Positions 1 through 7,300 of a stretch of 12,042 nt of DNA are shown piece after piece. The stretch spans positions 1 through 12,042 of the forward strand of contig CAMJHJ010000056.1 in NCBI GenBank assembly GCA_946405485.1, in the 5' to 3' direction. The position numbers were made by a program, and so were the translations under genes. Position 1 is the first letter of the stretch. Every line of letters starts with the position of its first letter. Source of the DNA: an uncultured Bacteroidales bacterium (GTDB taxonomy: Bacteria > Bacteroidota > Bacteroidia > Bacteroidales > UBA932). The notes beneath the pieces are model-generated. The model did no database searches. It had not been told where the DNA came from and saw only the letters and a program-made list of their open reading frames with translations.

Positions 1-10
1 TTGTTTCTGT

Positions 11-1066
11 CTATTTCCTGAGTATCGCCTTCGCGGCGCCGACGGTCTGGATCGTCTCTCGGATGCCACCGAAGGATGAACTGTGGGCATCGTTCGCACC
101 GGTGGACTCGATGATATAGGCGGAGATCTTCGGCACGGCCGAGATGTTCAGGATCGCGACGATGCTCATCGCCACGATGACCCACTGCTGACCGAGCTGG
201 TACGCCTGACCGAAAGCGTCCATCAGGTTGTTGACCAGGTAGACGTTGATGTACATTACGAGTTGCCCGACTGGAATCCAGAAGGCGACCTGGACGTACC
301 GGGCCACCCAGGAGGCGATCGAGTGCGAAAACGAGGGGATGATGGCGAGTGCGAAGGCGAACGGACCGAGCAGGGTGAGGATGGTCAGGTACACGTAGCA
401 GTACACCTGCTGGCCGAAGACGAACAGGGTCATGATGAACATCAGGATGGAGTTGATGACCAGGCCGATGCTCACGGCCGACAGTTTCTTCGCTTCGACA
501 GCAAGCCCGAGGGCGGCGACGGTGACCTTCTTCCACATGTTTTGGAATTTGACCTTCTGTCGCTGGAGCCATTGGACGACCTTCCCACCCTCGGACTGGG
601 CGTCGGAGGCATCGGCAAGATCCTGCTCGTCGAGTGCGGCGTCCACCTGTGCCTGGACATTCGCCCAGCTGCGGTCGATCTCCTGCTTGGCGAATTCCCT
701 CAGCTGCGCATAATAGTCGGCGGTGCTGACGGACACCCGGGCGGTCATGCTCCGGGTGAAGATGTTGCAGAGGCTGTGGATGGGGGAGGCCACGAACGTG
801 TTGAAGTTCATGATGAGCATCAGGAGGACCACGGGGCGAATCACCGACCAGAGCGTGATGCCCTGTCCCTGCATATAGTCGTTGGCGATCTTGAGCAGCA
901 CCACGGCGGCGATGAGCGCCCCTCCGGCGACGGCGATCCCGGTGATGCCGCCGAGCTGGTCGGCGACGATGCCCGAGCGCAGCGACTCCAGGAGCCCGAG
1001 GATGCTCGACCCGGGGTTCTGGCCGACTCCGACAAGCGGCAGGACGGTGGTGAGGGCGGTCTTCAT
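11..1066 (-). CDS. traJ: TraJ, VirB6-like conjugative channel protein
   Basis: Polytopic inner-membrane protein of the Bacteroidetes conjugative type IV secretion system, the likely counterpart of VirB6/TrbL, which forms part of the DNA transfer channel. The 351 residues show hydrophobic segments at about 41-62, 74-95, 196-220, 222-246, 258-287 and 296-320. They are interrupted by a long charged, helical stretch (about 110-180) that probably faces one side of the membrane. Length and layout fit the TraJ family (around 330 residues in CTnDOT-type elements). The start lies 3 bp downstream of the traI-like stop, so the two genes are probably translated together. It is the last gene seen of the operon; the next tra genes (traK onward in known elements) would lie beyond the left edge. 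The family call rests on topology plus gene order, not on a catalytic motif. Confidence 0.85.
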   Translation of the reverse strand: MKTALTTVLPLVGVGQNPGSSILGLLESLRSGIVADQLGGITGIAVAGGALIAAVVLLKIANDYMQGQGITLWSVIRPVVLLMLIMNFNTFVASPIHSLCNIFTRSMTARVSVSTADYYAQLREFAKQEIDRSWANVQAQVDAALDEQDLADASDAQSEGGKVVQWLQRQKVKFQNMWKKVTVAALGLAVEAKKLSAVSIGLVINSILMFIMTLFVFGQQVYCYVYLTILTLLGPFAFALAIIPSFSHSIASWVARYVQVAFWIPVGQLVMYINVYLVNNLMDAFGQAYQLGQQWVIVAMSIVAILNISAVPKISAYIIESTGANDAHSSSFGGIRETIQTVGAAKAILRK

Positions 1067-1069
1067 ACG

Positions 1070-2023
1070 CTAGAATCCGAATGCTTTGGTGAGGATGGTA
1101 AGGAAGGCGACCCCGCCGAGCAGGGCAACCCCTATCCGTAGGAACACGACCTCGCTCCCCGGTTCGCCCTTCAGGAACTTAGCGAGGGCGACGATGAGAA
1201 ACAGGGCGCACAGGATGCCCAGGGCCACCGTGACGGCGCCGAAGGCGTTCCTGGATCCTTCCACGAACGTCCCTTCGTGCTCTCCCATCGCCTCCCCGTA
1301 AGACAGGTTGCCTCTGTCCTGAAGGGCTGGGAGCGAGGGCGTGGTTACATTGCCCGTATGCGCTGCGCCAATGCCGTCCAGACCATACCCTTCGCTCCGG
1401 CCGAGCAGGAGGTTCTGCGCCTCGACGACCGCCTCGACTTCGTCGAGTTGGTTCATCTCGTCGTCAATCTTGTCCCGCGTCTGGCGGGCGGTGGTGGCGA
1501 TACGGTTGGACGCCTCGTCCAACAGATGGATCTTCTCGTTCCGGTCGATATCGTTCCGCCGCATGATGACGCCCGCCTGGTTGACCATGTTGCCGATGAG
1601 TTCGAACTCGCGCAGGAGCTGCCGCTGGAGGCCGTTGATGTACTGGGGGTTGAACCGTCCGTCGGCGGCCATGTTCTTCAGACGGGTTGCGTACATCTGC
1701 GACACCCTGGCGGATGCCTCCAACTGCCGTCCCATCCGCTGGAAGGAGTCCAGGTCCTTCATCAGATCCTGAAACGACTCGTACCAGGACCCTTCGCCAA
1801 AGTTGTTGTTGAACCAGGACTTCATGTTGTTGAACTCGTCCCACTGGTCGCCGATCCAGTCGAACTCTTCCATCGTCTCGAAGAGCTGGTTCAGGGCATC
1901 GATGGCGCTGGCGGCGGTTTGGACCGGATCGAAGACGGCGAACTGCGCCCGGAGCCGATGCACAGGCGCGAGAATCATCAGGACGGACAGCACGGCTACC
2001 CCTATCTTGGCGGATACTCTCAT
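1070..2023 (-). CDS. traI: TraI/VirB5-like transfer protein with an extra TraE-like C-terminal membrane module
   Basis: Exported 317-aa protein between traG and traJ, the position of traI (DUF4141, VirB5/TrbJ-like) in Bacteroidetes conjugative elements. A signal peptide (about 1-26, ending LRAQ) is followed by VFDPVQTAASAIDAL, which matches the V-x-D-P start of mature TraI proteins. A mostly helical, charged region follows (about 40-205), as expected for a pilus-tip or periplasmic VirB5-like protein, then a low-complexity linker (about 206-255). The odd part is residues 258-317: two hydrophobic helices joined by KFLKGEPGS (282-290). This mirrors KYFKGDPTS (74-82) between the two helices of the neighbouring TraE. 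As I recall the family, usual TraI proteins are nearer 210 residues and lack this tail. It starts 2 bp after the traG stop. The domain family is inferred from position and the N-terminal motif; divergence is high. Confidence 0.65.
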   Translation of the reverse strand: MRVSAKIGVAVLSVLMILAPVHRLRAQFAVFDPVQTAASAIDALNQLFETMEEFDWIGDQWDEFNNMKSWFNNNFGEGSWYESFQDLMKDLDSFQRMGRQLEASARVSQMYATRLKNMAADGRFNPQYINGLQRQLLREFELIGNMVNQAGVIMRRNDIDRNEKIHLLDEASNRIATTARQTRDKIDDEMNQLDEVEAVVEAQNLLLGRSEGYGLDGIGAAHTGNVTTPSLPALQDRGNLSYGEAMGEHEGTFVEGSRNAFGAVTVALGILCALFLIVALAKFLKGEPGSEVVFLRIGVALLGGVAFLTILTKAFGF

Positions 2024-2025
2024 GG

Positions 2026-4578
2026 TCAGTTGCTTGCGGTGGTTATGGCGTCGATAGCGTCACGGATGCTCCCAAGCTGGCGGGCCAGGTCGTACAGGGG
2101 TTTCTTCCGCACCTTGTCCGACTCGAAGGCGAGCGCCTCCTCGGGGGACACTTCCGTGGCGTACACGCCGCTGCGGTCGTTCCACCGGATGTAGACCTCG
2201 CGGTAACGGTAGGCCGGATTGAGGGAGCGGTTCATCGACAGGATGAGGTCCCTGTCAGTCTGGGGAAGCCCGAGAAGCGTGGAGATGGCGTCGGCGTCCT
2301 CGGCCGTGCCGTTCTTCTCAAGGATGAACTTCACGTCGGAGTTCTTCAGGATGGCGTCGCTGATGACCTCGGAGGACATGATGTCGGAGATCTGCTGCGT
2401 GACGACCATCGCGGACGTCTGGAACTTACGGGCCGTCTTCCAGAGACCTCTAAGGTACGGGGCCATCGTCTCGTTGGCGATGGCCTTCCAGGCCTCCTCG
2501 ATGACCATCAGCTTGAATGCATCTGAGGAGCGCATCTTCGTGTCAAAGGCATGCAGGATGCAGAGGATACACAGGCTGTAGAAGACCTTGTCCGACACTT
2601 GGCTGAGCCGGTCGACCTCGAACACGGTGAACCGGCTCTCGAACAGGTCCTTCGGGTTCGGGTCGTTCAGCAGGAAGGAGAAGGTACCCATCGATGAGTA
2701 CGGGTCGATCGCCCGCAGGAAGCGATGGACATCGAAGTCAGCGGGTGTCACAGGGCTGCCGCCTACGAGGTAGGGATTCTTGGGCATGCTTGTCACGGCA
2801 CCCCTGTTGTTCGTTTTCGGTACGATACGGGGCGCTACTTCCTGGGAGACGAAGTTGAAGAAATCATTGAAGATGATCGGGACCTCCTGCTCCCAGCGGA
2901 TCGCCCACTCCACGAAATCCGAGACAATCTTCGTCAGGACCGACATCGCATCCGTCGTCCATCCACGCTCAGGCGCCCACGCCGTCGTGAGGAAGGAAAT
3001 GAAGAAGGTGACACCTGAATCGTCCTGCCTCAGATGGCCACTTTCGTCGAGCCACTTCCTGATGTCCCGGAACGGGCTGAAACTGAAGGGGTGCTCGGGG
3101 TCCCAGGAGTGGTACATCCCGTCCTTCCCGCCGGAGACCTCCCGGATGATCTCACAGAGACCCTCGTAGGAATCGCCGACGTCTATGAGGAAGATATGCT
3201 CGCCCGCGTCGTAGCAGTTGCGCAGGTACGAGTTCATGAAGAACGACTTACCCGAGCCCGACGGCCCCAAAAGGAAGGCGTTGTAGTTATCGATATGGCC
3301 CCGGTCACGTGCCAGGCGCTGCACATCGATGTCGATAGGAACATTCCGTAATCGGTCACAGATGCGGAAGAGCCCACCCTCCATCGGCCGCTCGAAGGTC
3401 TCGTTCAGCCCCAGACAGAGCATGCTCCGAAGCTCGTGCCTCATCAGGTTGTCCGCCCCGATCTCGCAGGCTGCGCCGGGTACCCCGGCAAGGAAAAGCG
3501 ACGGGACATCGCTCTTCGACTGTACAGCCACCACGCCCATGGACGAAAGCGCCGCGCTGACCTTTCCCTTCAGTTCCAGCTCGCTTCCATCCGGGCCCCA
3601 GGCTAGGATGTTCAGGTGCGAGTGGACGGAGATGAGGGAGTCCCGGTGGACCTCGTCGATGTAGGAGATAATCTCGTCCGATGCGACACGGTTCTCGGCC
3701 GACGAGGACATCGAGGTCATCTTCCGCCGCTTGCGGTCCAACTCCGTGAGAAACTGTCCCTGCGCAGGGACGAGGATGTACTGGTTGACGACGTGCTCGC
3801 AGTCGAGTCGCAGGCCGATGGGGGACGACCGGGAGAGGAAGAGTTCGCTGGACGGACCGCTGAGTTCATCAACCCGGCAAACGTTCTCCAGTTCTCCGGG
3901 AAGGTTCCCCGACTCGGAGACCTTGAAAGCGACGAGCATCTTCTCCCCGACCTTCATCCGCTCGCCTCCGTCCAGGCTGATGTCGGTCATCAGCGGCGAC
4001 CCGCTGCCAAGCATCGTGTACCGCTGGAGCAGTCCGGCTTCGCCGCCGCTCCCGAGAAGGTCCCCGTCGGTGAGACGACGGGCCGACAGGCGACCGCCGC
4101 CCGTCAGGACGGTGATGAACTCGCCTGCCTTCGCGGTGAACCGATCGATGTCGCCCGCAGTGGGCAGGGGAGCGCTGAAGCGGATCCCGAACGCGGCGGT
4201 CTGCGCATGTGGACGGATGGCGGAGGCCTTGGCGGCCATCGTCAAGAACAGGAACTGCCGGTGCGTGAGGAACCGTCTTCCGGCGAAGTGAGACTCGTAG
4301 GCGTCGTGAAGGAAACGGCCGTCGTAGCAGGGCACGAACCGGTCGTACAGGAACCAGTCCTGGCGGTGGACCATCGTCCATGGCGGTAGGATACGGATGG
4401 CGGAATGGAACGCGGTGAGGATGTCATCATACCCGCCCTCAGTCATTGAGAAGGCAACGGGAAGCTCCAGTTCCCAGCCGATGGTGACATCGCCCCGTTT
4501 GGAGACGATGAGTCCGTCCTTAACACTCTGGATGGGGAAGACCGTATCCAGGTCCATCTTCCTGTAGACTGTTTCCAT
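2026..4578 (-). CDS. traG: TraG, VirB4-family conjugation ATPase
   Basis: Cytoplasmic ATPase that powers pilus assembly and substrate transfer in the Bacteroidetes type IV secretion system (VirB4/TrbE family). The 850 residues are full length for TraG. The N-terminal half is the VirB4-type region. The nucleotide-binding half has a Walker A, GPSGSGKS (438-445, lysine 444), and a Walker B, LMVIEEAWKAIA, around Glu694-Glu695. VVTQQISDIMSS downstream fits the conserved glutamine-containing motif of VirB4/HerA ATPases. The usual aspartate of the Walker B is a glutamate here (IEEAW), which I recall as common in TraG proteins. Met1 (METVYRK) is chosen because it leaves a 7-bp gap after the traF stop; Met8 (MDLDTVF) is an alternative start. 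This is the most securely identified gene in the window. Confidence 0.95.
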   Translation of the reverse strand: METVYRKMDLDTVFPIQSVKDGLIVSKRGDVTIGWELELPVAFSMTEGGYDDILTAFHSAIRILPPWTMVHRQDWFLYDRFVPCYDGRFLHDAYESHFAGRRFLTHRQFLFLTMAAKASAIRPHAQTAAFGIRFSAPLPTAGDIDRFTAKAGEFITVLTGGGRLSARRLTDGDLLGSGGEAGLLQRYTMLGSGSPLMTDISLDGGERMKVGEKMLVAFKVSESGNLPGELENVCRVDELSGPSSELFLSRSSPIGLRLDCEHVVNQYILVPAQGQFLTELDRKRRKMTSMSSSAENRVASDEIISYIDEVHRDSLISVHSHLNILAWGPDGSELELKGKVSAALSSMGVVAVQSKSDVPSLFLAGVPGAACEIGADNLMRHELRSMLCLGLNETFERPMEGGLFRICDRLRNVPIDIDVQRLARDRGHIDNYNAFLLGPSGSGKSFFMNSYLRNCYDAGEHIFLIDVGDSYEGLCEIIREVSGGKDGMYHSWDPEHPFSFSPFRDIRKWLDESGHLRQDDSGVTFFISFLTTAWAPERGWTTDAMSVLTKIVSDFVEWAIRWEQEVPIIFNDFFNFVSQEVAPRIVPKTNNRGAVTSMPKNPYLVGGSPVTPADFDVHRFLRAIDPYSSMGTFSFLLNDPNPKDLFESRFTVFEVDRLSQVSDKVFYSLCILCILHAFDTKMRSSDAFKLMVIEEAWKAIANETMAPYLRGLWKTARKFQTSAMVVTQQISDIMSSEVISDAILKNSDVKFILEKNGTAEDADAISTLLGLPQTDRDLILSMNRSLNPAYRYREVYIRWNDRSGVYATEVSPEEALAFESDKVRKKPLYDLARQLGSIRDAIDAITTASN

Positions 4579-4585
4579 ACGATTG

Positions 4586-4900
4586 TCAGTTATTGCCGTT
4601 AATTAACTTGCGGAAAGGTTGTGGGCGCACCCGGTAGCAACGTGGATACTTCCGAGCGTCCAGCCGGATTGCGAACTCCCGGTCGCTGGTGCGGTCTTGC
4701 AAGAGCATGACGAATACATAGGCGCAGGCGGCACCCAGGATGAACAGGACGAATCCGAAGATTCCCGCCGTGGCGGCACCGATGATGACGGCCAGCATCA
4801 GGACCACACCGGCAAGAATCAGGTACCAGGTGATGAACCTGCCCTTGATTCCGAAGAAGACCTGCGGCTTGTCGAGCGCCCTGTAGACCTTGCATTTCAT
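4586..4900 (-). CDS. traF: TraF, DUF4133 conjugation membrane protein (VirB3-like)
   Basis: Small 104-aa inner-membrane protein, DUF4133/TraF of Bacteroidetes conjugative elements, thought to play the VirB3 role next to the VirB4 ATPase. The N-terminus KVYRALDKPQVFFGIKGRF fits the family pattern of a short cytoplasmic lead-in (K-x-x-x-G/D-x-P...F-G-I-K). It is followed by two hydrophobic helices (about 23-47 and 49-68), then a basic tail with DARKYPRCYRVRP, like the conserved K/R-P-R-Y end of the family. It sits directly between traE (6 bp upstream) and traG (7 bp downstream), the canonical E-F-G order. An overlapping frame of similar length (4599-4895) has no family features and is a shadow. 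Confidence 0.88.
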   Translation of the reverse strand: MKCKVYRALDKPQVFFGIKGRFITWYLILAGVVLMLAVIIGAATAGIFGFVLFILGAACAYVFVMLLQDRTSDREFAIRLDARKYPRCYRVRPQPFRKLINGNN

Positions 4901-4906
4901 CCCGGA

Positions 4907-5233
4907 TCAGAGCATGGTATAGTTGATGACCTGTAGGATGATGACCGCGACGAGCAGTCCGCCGCCAATCTTCGTCAAGGCGTCGTTCGATGTCGGATCG
5001 CCCTTGAAGTACTTGTACAAGTTCACTCCAAGCATCCCGACTCCGACGAGTCCCATGATGATGGAGACTACGTTAATGATGGGACCGGCCAAACTCTTCA
5101 GCGTACTTTCGGCTCCGGTGAGGATGCTCTCGGCATTGACGTGCGTGCCGGAACCCTGAGCCTTGGCAACGATGGTTGCTAGGGTGGCAGTCAATGCGGA
5201 CCCTGTTTTTCTGAAAATGTTTCTCTTATCCAT
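4907..5233 (-). CDS. traE: TraE, DUF4134 conjugation protein (VirB2/pilin-like)
   Basis: Small 108-aa protein of the DUF4134/TraE family, which has the size and two-helix topology of VirB2-type pilins and precedes traF and traG in Bacteroidetes elements. The N-terminus (about 1-26, MDKRNIFRK... to AKAQ) looks like a signal peptide with cleavage near Ala25/Gln26. Two hydrophobic helices follow (about 50-73 and 88-105), joined by KYFKGDPTS (74-82), the K-x-x-x-G-D-P turn that is the hallmark of the family. It lies 31 bp downstream of the 144-aa gene. The gap lacks an obvious promoter, so it is probably expressed from the upstream promoter at 5761-5768. The pilin role is inferred from family knowledge and topology. 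Confidence 0.88.
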   Translation of the reverse strand: MDKRNIFRKTGSALTATLATIVAKAQGSGTHVNAESILTGAESTLKSLAGPIINVVSIIMGLVGVGMLGVNLYKYFKGDPTSNDALTKIGGGLLVAVIILQVINYTML

Positions 5234-5264
5234 ATTCGAATTGGTTGATGATTTAATTCCTGTT

Positions 5265-5699
5265 CTAGTCCGATGTCATATCCTGGGGAGCCTCTTCCTC
5301 CATGTCAATGACAGTTACAGGTTCGTATGGCTCCTGCTCTACCTTCTGTTTCCGGGGGGATGGATCGAAGGCAATCTCATATCCCATGGACCTGAGTCGG
5401 TTGACGATCTCCTGTTTTTCTTCCGGCGTTCGTTTCGGGTCCTTCAGTTTGTCCAGGTCGGTCTCTTCCTTGATTTCGGTGATCTGCAACATCACTTCCA
5501 TCGGCATCCGGTCACCCTGGGGGATGGACATCCGAAGTCTTCCGGGACCGGCCGGTGTGACTTTGACCATTGAGTCAGGTGAGAGGAGGTCGGCCTGAGG
5601 TGTATCCGATGTTCTTTTCTTCCCGGGCAAGATATAGGCGATTCCGACTGCGGCAACGCAAATCGCCAGGACTAGCAGTATGACAAATACCAGTTTCAT
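5265..5699 (-). CDS. Membrane-anchored protein of unknown function at the head of the tra operon
   Basis: I do not recognise this 144-aa protein. It has one N-terminal transmembrane helix (about 3-23) with a positive KKR right after it, so the remainder probably faces the cytoplasm, although an uncleaved signal anchor with the other orientation is possible. Residues 45-72 look beta-rich (VKVTPAGPGRLRMSIPQG). Residues 75-104 are a highly charged helix (EIKEETDLDKLKDPKRTPEE). The C-terminus is acidic. It is the first gene after the promoter and occupies the slot of traD in CTnDOT-type operons, but I see no similarity that would justify that name. The lone helix and soluble tail would suit an accessory or assembly factor of the transfer machine. 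The start is supported by the hydrophobic N-terminus beginning at once after Met. Confidence 0.8.
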   Translation of the reverse strand: MKLVFVILLVLAICVAAVGIAYILPGKKRTSDTPQADLLSPDSMVKVTPAGPGRLRMSIPQGDRMPMEVMLQITEIKEETDLDKLKDPKRTPEEKQEIVNRLRSMGYEIAFDPSPRKQKVEQEPYEPVTVIDMEEEAPQDMTSD

Positions 5700-5710
5700 C
5701 CGTTTCGTTT

Positions 5711-5727
5711 AAAAAGCCATAAGGCTT
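5711..5727 (-). promoter_or_regulatory. Short hairpin with T-run in the tra leader (possible attenuator)
   Basis: On the minus strand, AAGCC TTAT GGCTT is followed directly by a run of T, between the promoter (5761-5768) and the first start codon (5699). The shape is that of a very small intrinsic terminator. The stem is only 5 bp, so it may be chance; if real it could limit read-through into the tra genes. Confidence 0.3.
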
Positions 5728-5760
5728 ACTCTGTTGTAGGTACTTTAAGCTGTTTTGCTG

Positions 5761-5794
5761 CAAAGATATCACTTTATTTGATAATTACGACAAA
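5761..5794 (-). promoter_or_regulatory. Promoter of the tra operon (Bacteroidetes type)
   Basis: On the minus strand, TATCTTTG (5768 to 5761) is an exact match to the Bacteroidetes -7 box TAnnTTTG. A TTTG that could serve as the -33 box lies at 5794 to 5791, with 22 bp between, slightly longer than the usual 19-21. The surrounding DNA is AT-rich, unlike the coding DNA. The predicted start of transcription lies near 5754, giving a leader of about 55 nt before the 144-aa gene. Confidence 0.6.
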
Positions 5795-6036
5795 TTATAT
5801 TAAATTTCGTACAATAAAATAAGCGGTATAATACAAAAAAGACTTGATGAAGATGAATGCGAGAATTCTCCCTCCCTCGCAAAAGACTTCGGAAAAAGCT
5901 CCAGGTTTTCGCTTTTTCCGCGGCTGCTTTTGCCGTGCCCTTGTGCTTTTCCATTTGCGTCGAAATCCTTCAGGATTGCGGCCACACCATGTGGCGCATC
6001 CCTCGGATTCTTCCGCGAAGTTAAAAGCACACCCAC

Positions 6037-7275
6037 ATGAGCATGATTTATCTAATGAGAACTGTGAAGGACGGAGGCCGGAGCCGCCTGCGTCCGATGC
6101 CTTACCAGGCAGACCCGTCCGGGAAGGACATCATCTCCGACCTGAATGTCCAGGCCAATACCGCGATCCGTGCCGCCTACCCGGTTGGGACGGTCTTCGC
6201 ATCCGAGACCCTCGAACTGCGTACGAGGAGCCTTACCCCTTTCTACTCCGCCGGGGACATCTTCCCCGTCAGCATCGACACCAAGGATCTCGTGGACGCG
6301 AGCCACACTCCGACGACCGAGATGCTCGATGCCTACAACGACTATATGGCGAACCACCGGGTGAACGACGCCGGGGCTCCGTCGACGGGTATCTTCAACG
6401 AGGACGGTGTCGCGGCGAAGCCGATGACGCTGCTGGACAAGATCCGGAAGAACCCGCGCTATGCAGTGCCGACCATCGCCCAGGACGGCTTCTGGGTGCG
6501 GGAGGACAACTGGTACCTGCTGCTCGTGAACCTCCTCCAGCAGGAGAACACGCTCTTCACCGGCCCCTCCGGGACGGGCAAGACGGAGTTGGTGCTGACG
6601 GCCTGCCGCAAGCTCGGCCTTCCGTGCCACGTGTACGACATGGGGTCGATGTACGACCCGATTTCCGAAATGCTCGGCGTGCACCGGATCGCCCCGGACG
6701 GTTCCTCCGTATTCGACTACGCCTCCTTCACGCAGGACATTCAGGAGGAGGGTGTGATTCTTCTCGACGAGTTGTCCCGTGCGACGCCTGCCGTCAACAA
6801 CATCCTACTTCCGTGCCTGGACAGCCGCAGGGCGCTTCCCGTGGAGATGGCCGGGACGAAGGACTGCCGCTCGATACCCGTCCATCCGAAATGCCGTTTC
6901 GTGGCGACCGCGAACATCGGTGCGGAGTACACGGGCACCAATATGATGGACCGGGCGCTGATGGACCGTTTCTTCCCGGTGGAACTCTCCTATATGCCAG
7001 AAGACAGCGAGGTGGCCGTGCTGGTCAATCGCTATGGCATCCCGATGACGGACGCGATGAACATCGTCAAGGCTGCGGATGCCGTCCGCTCCAATTACAA
7101 CAAGGAGGAGTTGGGTACGACGCTCTCCACCCGTGAGACGCTCAGGGCCGCCCGGATGGTCTCTGCGGGATACCCTGCGATGACGGCGATGGAACTGACC
7201 TTCCTGCCCCTGTTCGAGGGGACGAAGGCCGAGGGCGAGCGGAGCATCGTCTGGAATGCGATTCTCGCCAATTGA
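6037..7275 (+). CDS. MoxR/CobS-like AAA+ ATPase
   Basis: Cytoplasmic AAA+ ATPase of the MoxR/CobS type, which remodels or activates a target protein together with a vWA-domain partner. In 412 residues, an N-terminal region of about 130-150 residues precedes the ATPase core. The core has Walker A GPSGTGKTE (176-184, Lys182), Walker B VILLDELSRA (Asp244-Glu245), sensor 1 in VATANIG (Asn293), an arginine-finger candidate in MDRALMDRFFPVEL (Arg311), and a sensor-2 arginine in STRETLRAARM (Arg366). All catalytic positions are present, so it should be active. The vWA gene begins 25 bp downstream, the classic MoxR-vWA pairing. CobS (cobaltochelatase) is the nearest textbook relative, but no other cobalamin gene is present, so that role is unlikely. 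The N-terminal 150 residues are not recognised and may carry the substrate specificity. Met1, Met3 and Met7 are all possible starts. Confidence 0.9.
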   Translation: MSMIYLMRTVKDGGRSRLRPMPYQADPSGKDIISDLNVQANTAIRAAYPVGTVFASETLELRTRSLTPFYSAGDIFPVSIDTKDLVDASHTPTTEMLDAYNDYMANHRVNDAGAPSTGIFNEDGVAAKPMTLLDKIRKNPRYAVPTIAQDGFWVREDNWYLLLVNLLQQENTLFTGPSGTGKTELVLTACRKLGLPCHVYDMGSMYDPISEMLGVHRIAPDGSSVFDYASFTQDIQEEGVILLDELSRATPAVNNILLPCLDSRRALPVEMAGTKDCRSIPVHPKCRFVATANIGAEYTGTNMMDRALMDRFFPVELSYMPEDSEVAVLVNRYGIPMTDAMNIVKAADAVRSNYNKEELGTTLSTRETLRAARMVSAGYPAMTAMELTFLPLFEGTKAEGERSIVWNAILAN

Positions 7276-7300
7276 CGGATAAAAACTGAAACATAGAACA

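Larger units (their letters stand above)
5700..6036. other. Divergent intergenic region with a hairpin-rich leader
   Basis: This stretch separates the minus-strand tra operon from the plus-strand AAA+/vWA operon. The part up to about 5840 is AT-rich and holds the tra promoter. The part from 5890 to 5998 holds consecutive hairpins: a perfect 10-bp inverted repeat CGGAAAAAGC/GCTTTTTCCG (5890-5899 and 5911-5920), CGGC/GCCG (5921-5924 and 5932-5935), AATCC/GGATT (5964-5968 and 5973-5977), and TGC-GCCAC/GTGGC-GCA with a one-base bulge (5977-5985 and 5991-5998). They would lie in the 5' leader of the AAA+ gene. No exact TAnnTTTG was found on the plus strand; TGCTTTTG (5925-5932) and TCCATTTG (5950-5957) are one-mismatch candidates. 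Confidence 0.5.

Noticed and set aside
83..1141. 352-aa open frame on the plus strand opposite traJ
   Set aside because: Translation is dominated by D, H, G, E and V in the way of antisense frames in GC-rich DNA. The minus frame has clear membrane helices and fits the tra order.
5575..5772. 65-aa minus frame overlapping the start of the 144-aa gene
   Set aside because: It begins upstream of the -7 box with a non-ATG codon, so it would not be fully transcribed from the promoter seen.
5827..5832. TATAAT as a sigma-70 -10 box
   Set aside because: No suitable -35 box upstream, and the phylum uses TAnnTTTG promoters; likely chance in AT-rich DNA.
5800..6036. 78-aa minus frame upstream of the tra promoter
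   Set aside because: Low-complexity end, overlaps AT-rich promoter DNA and lies across the leader hairpins; no domain or ribosome site.
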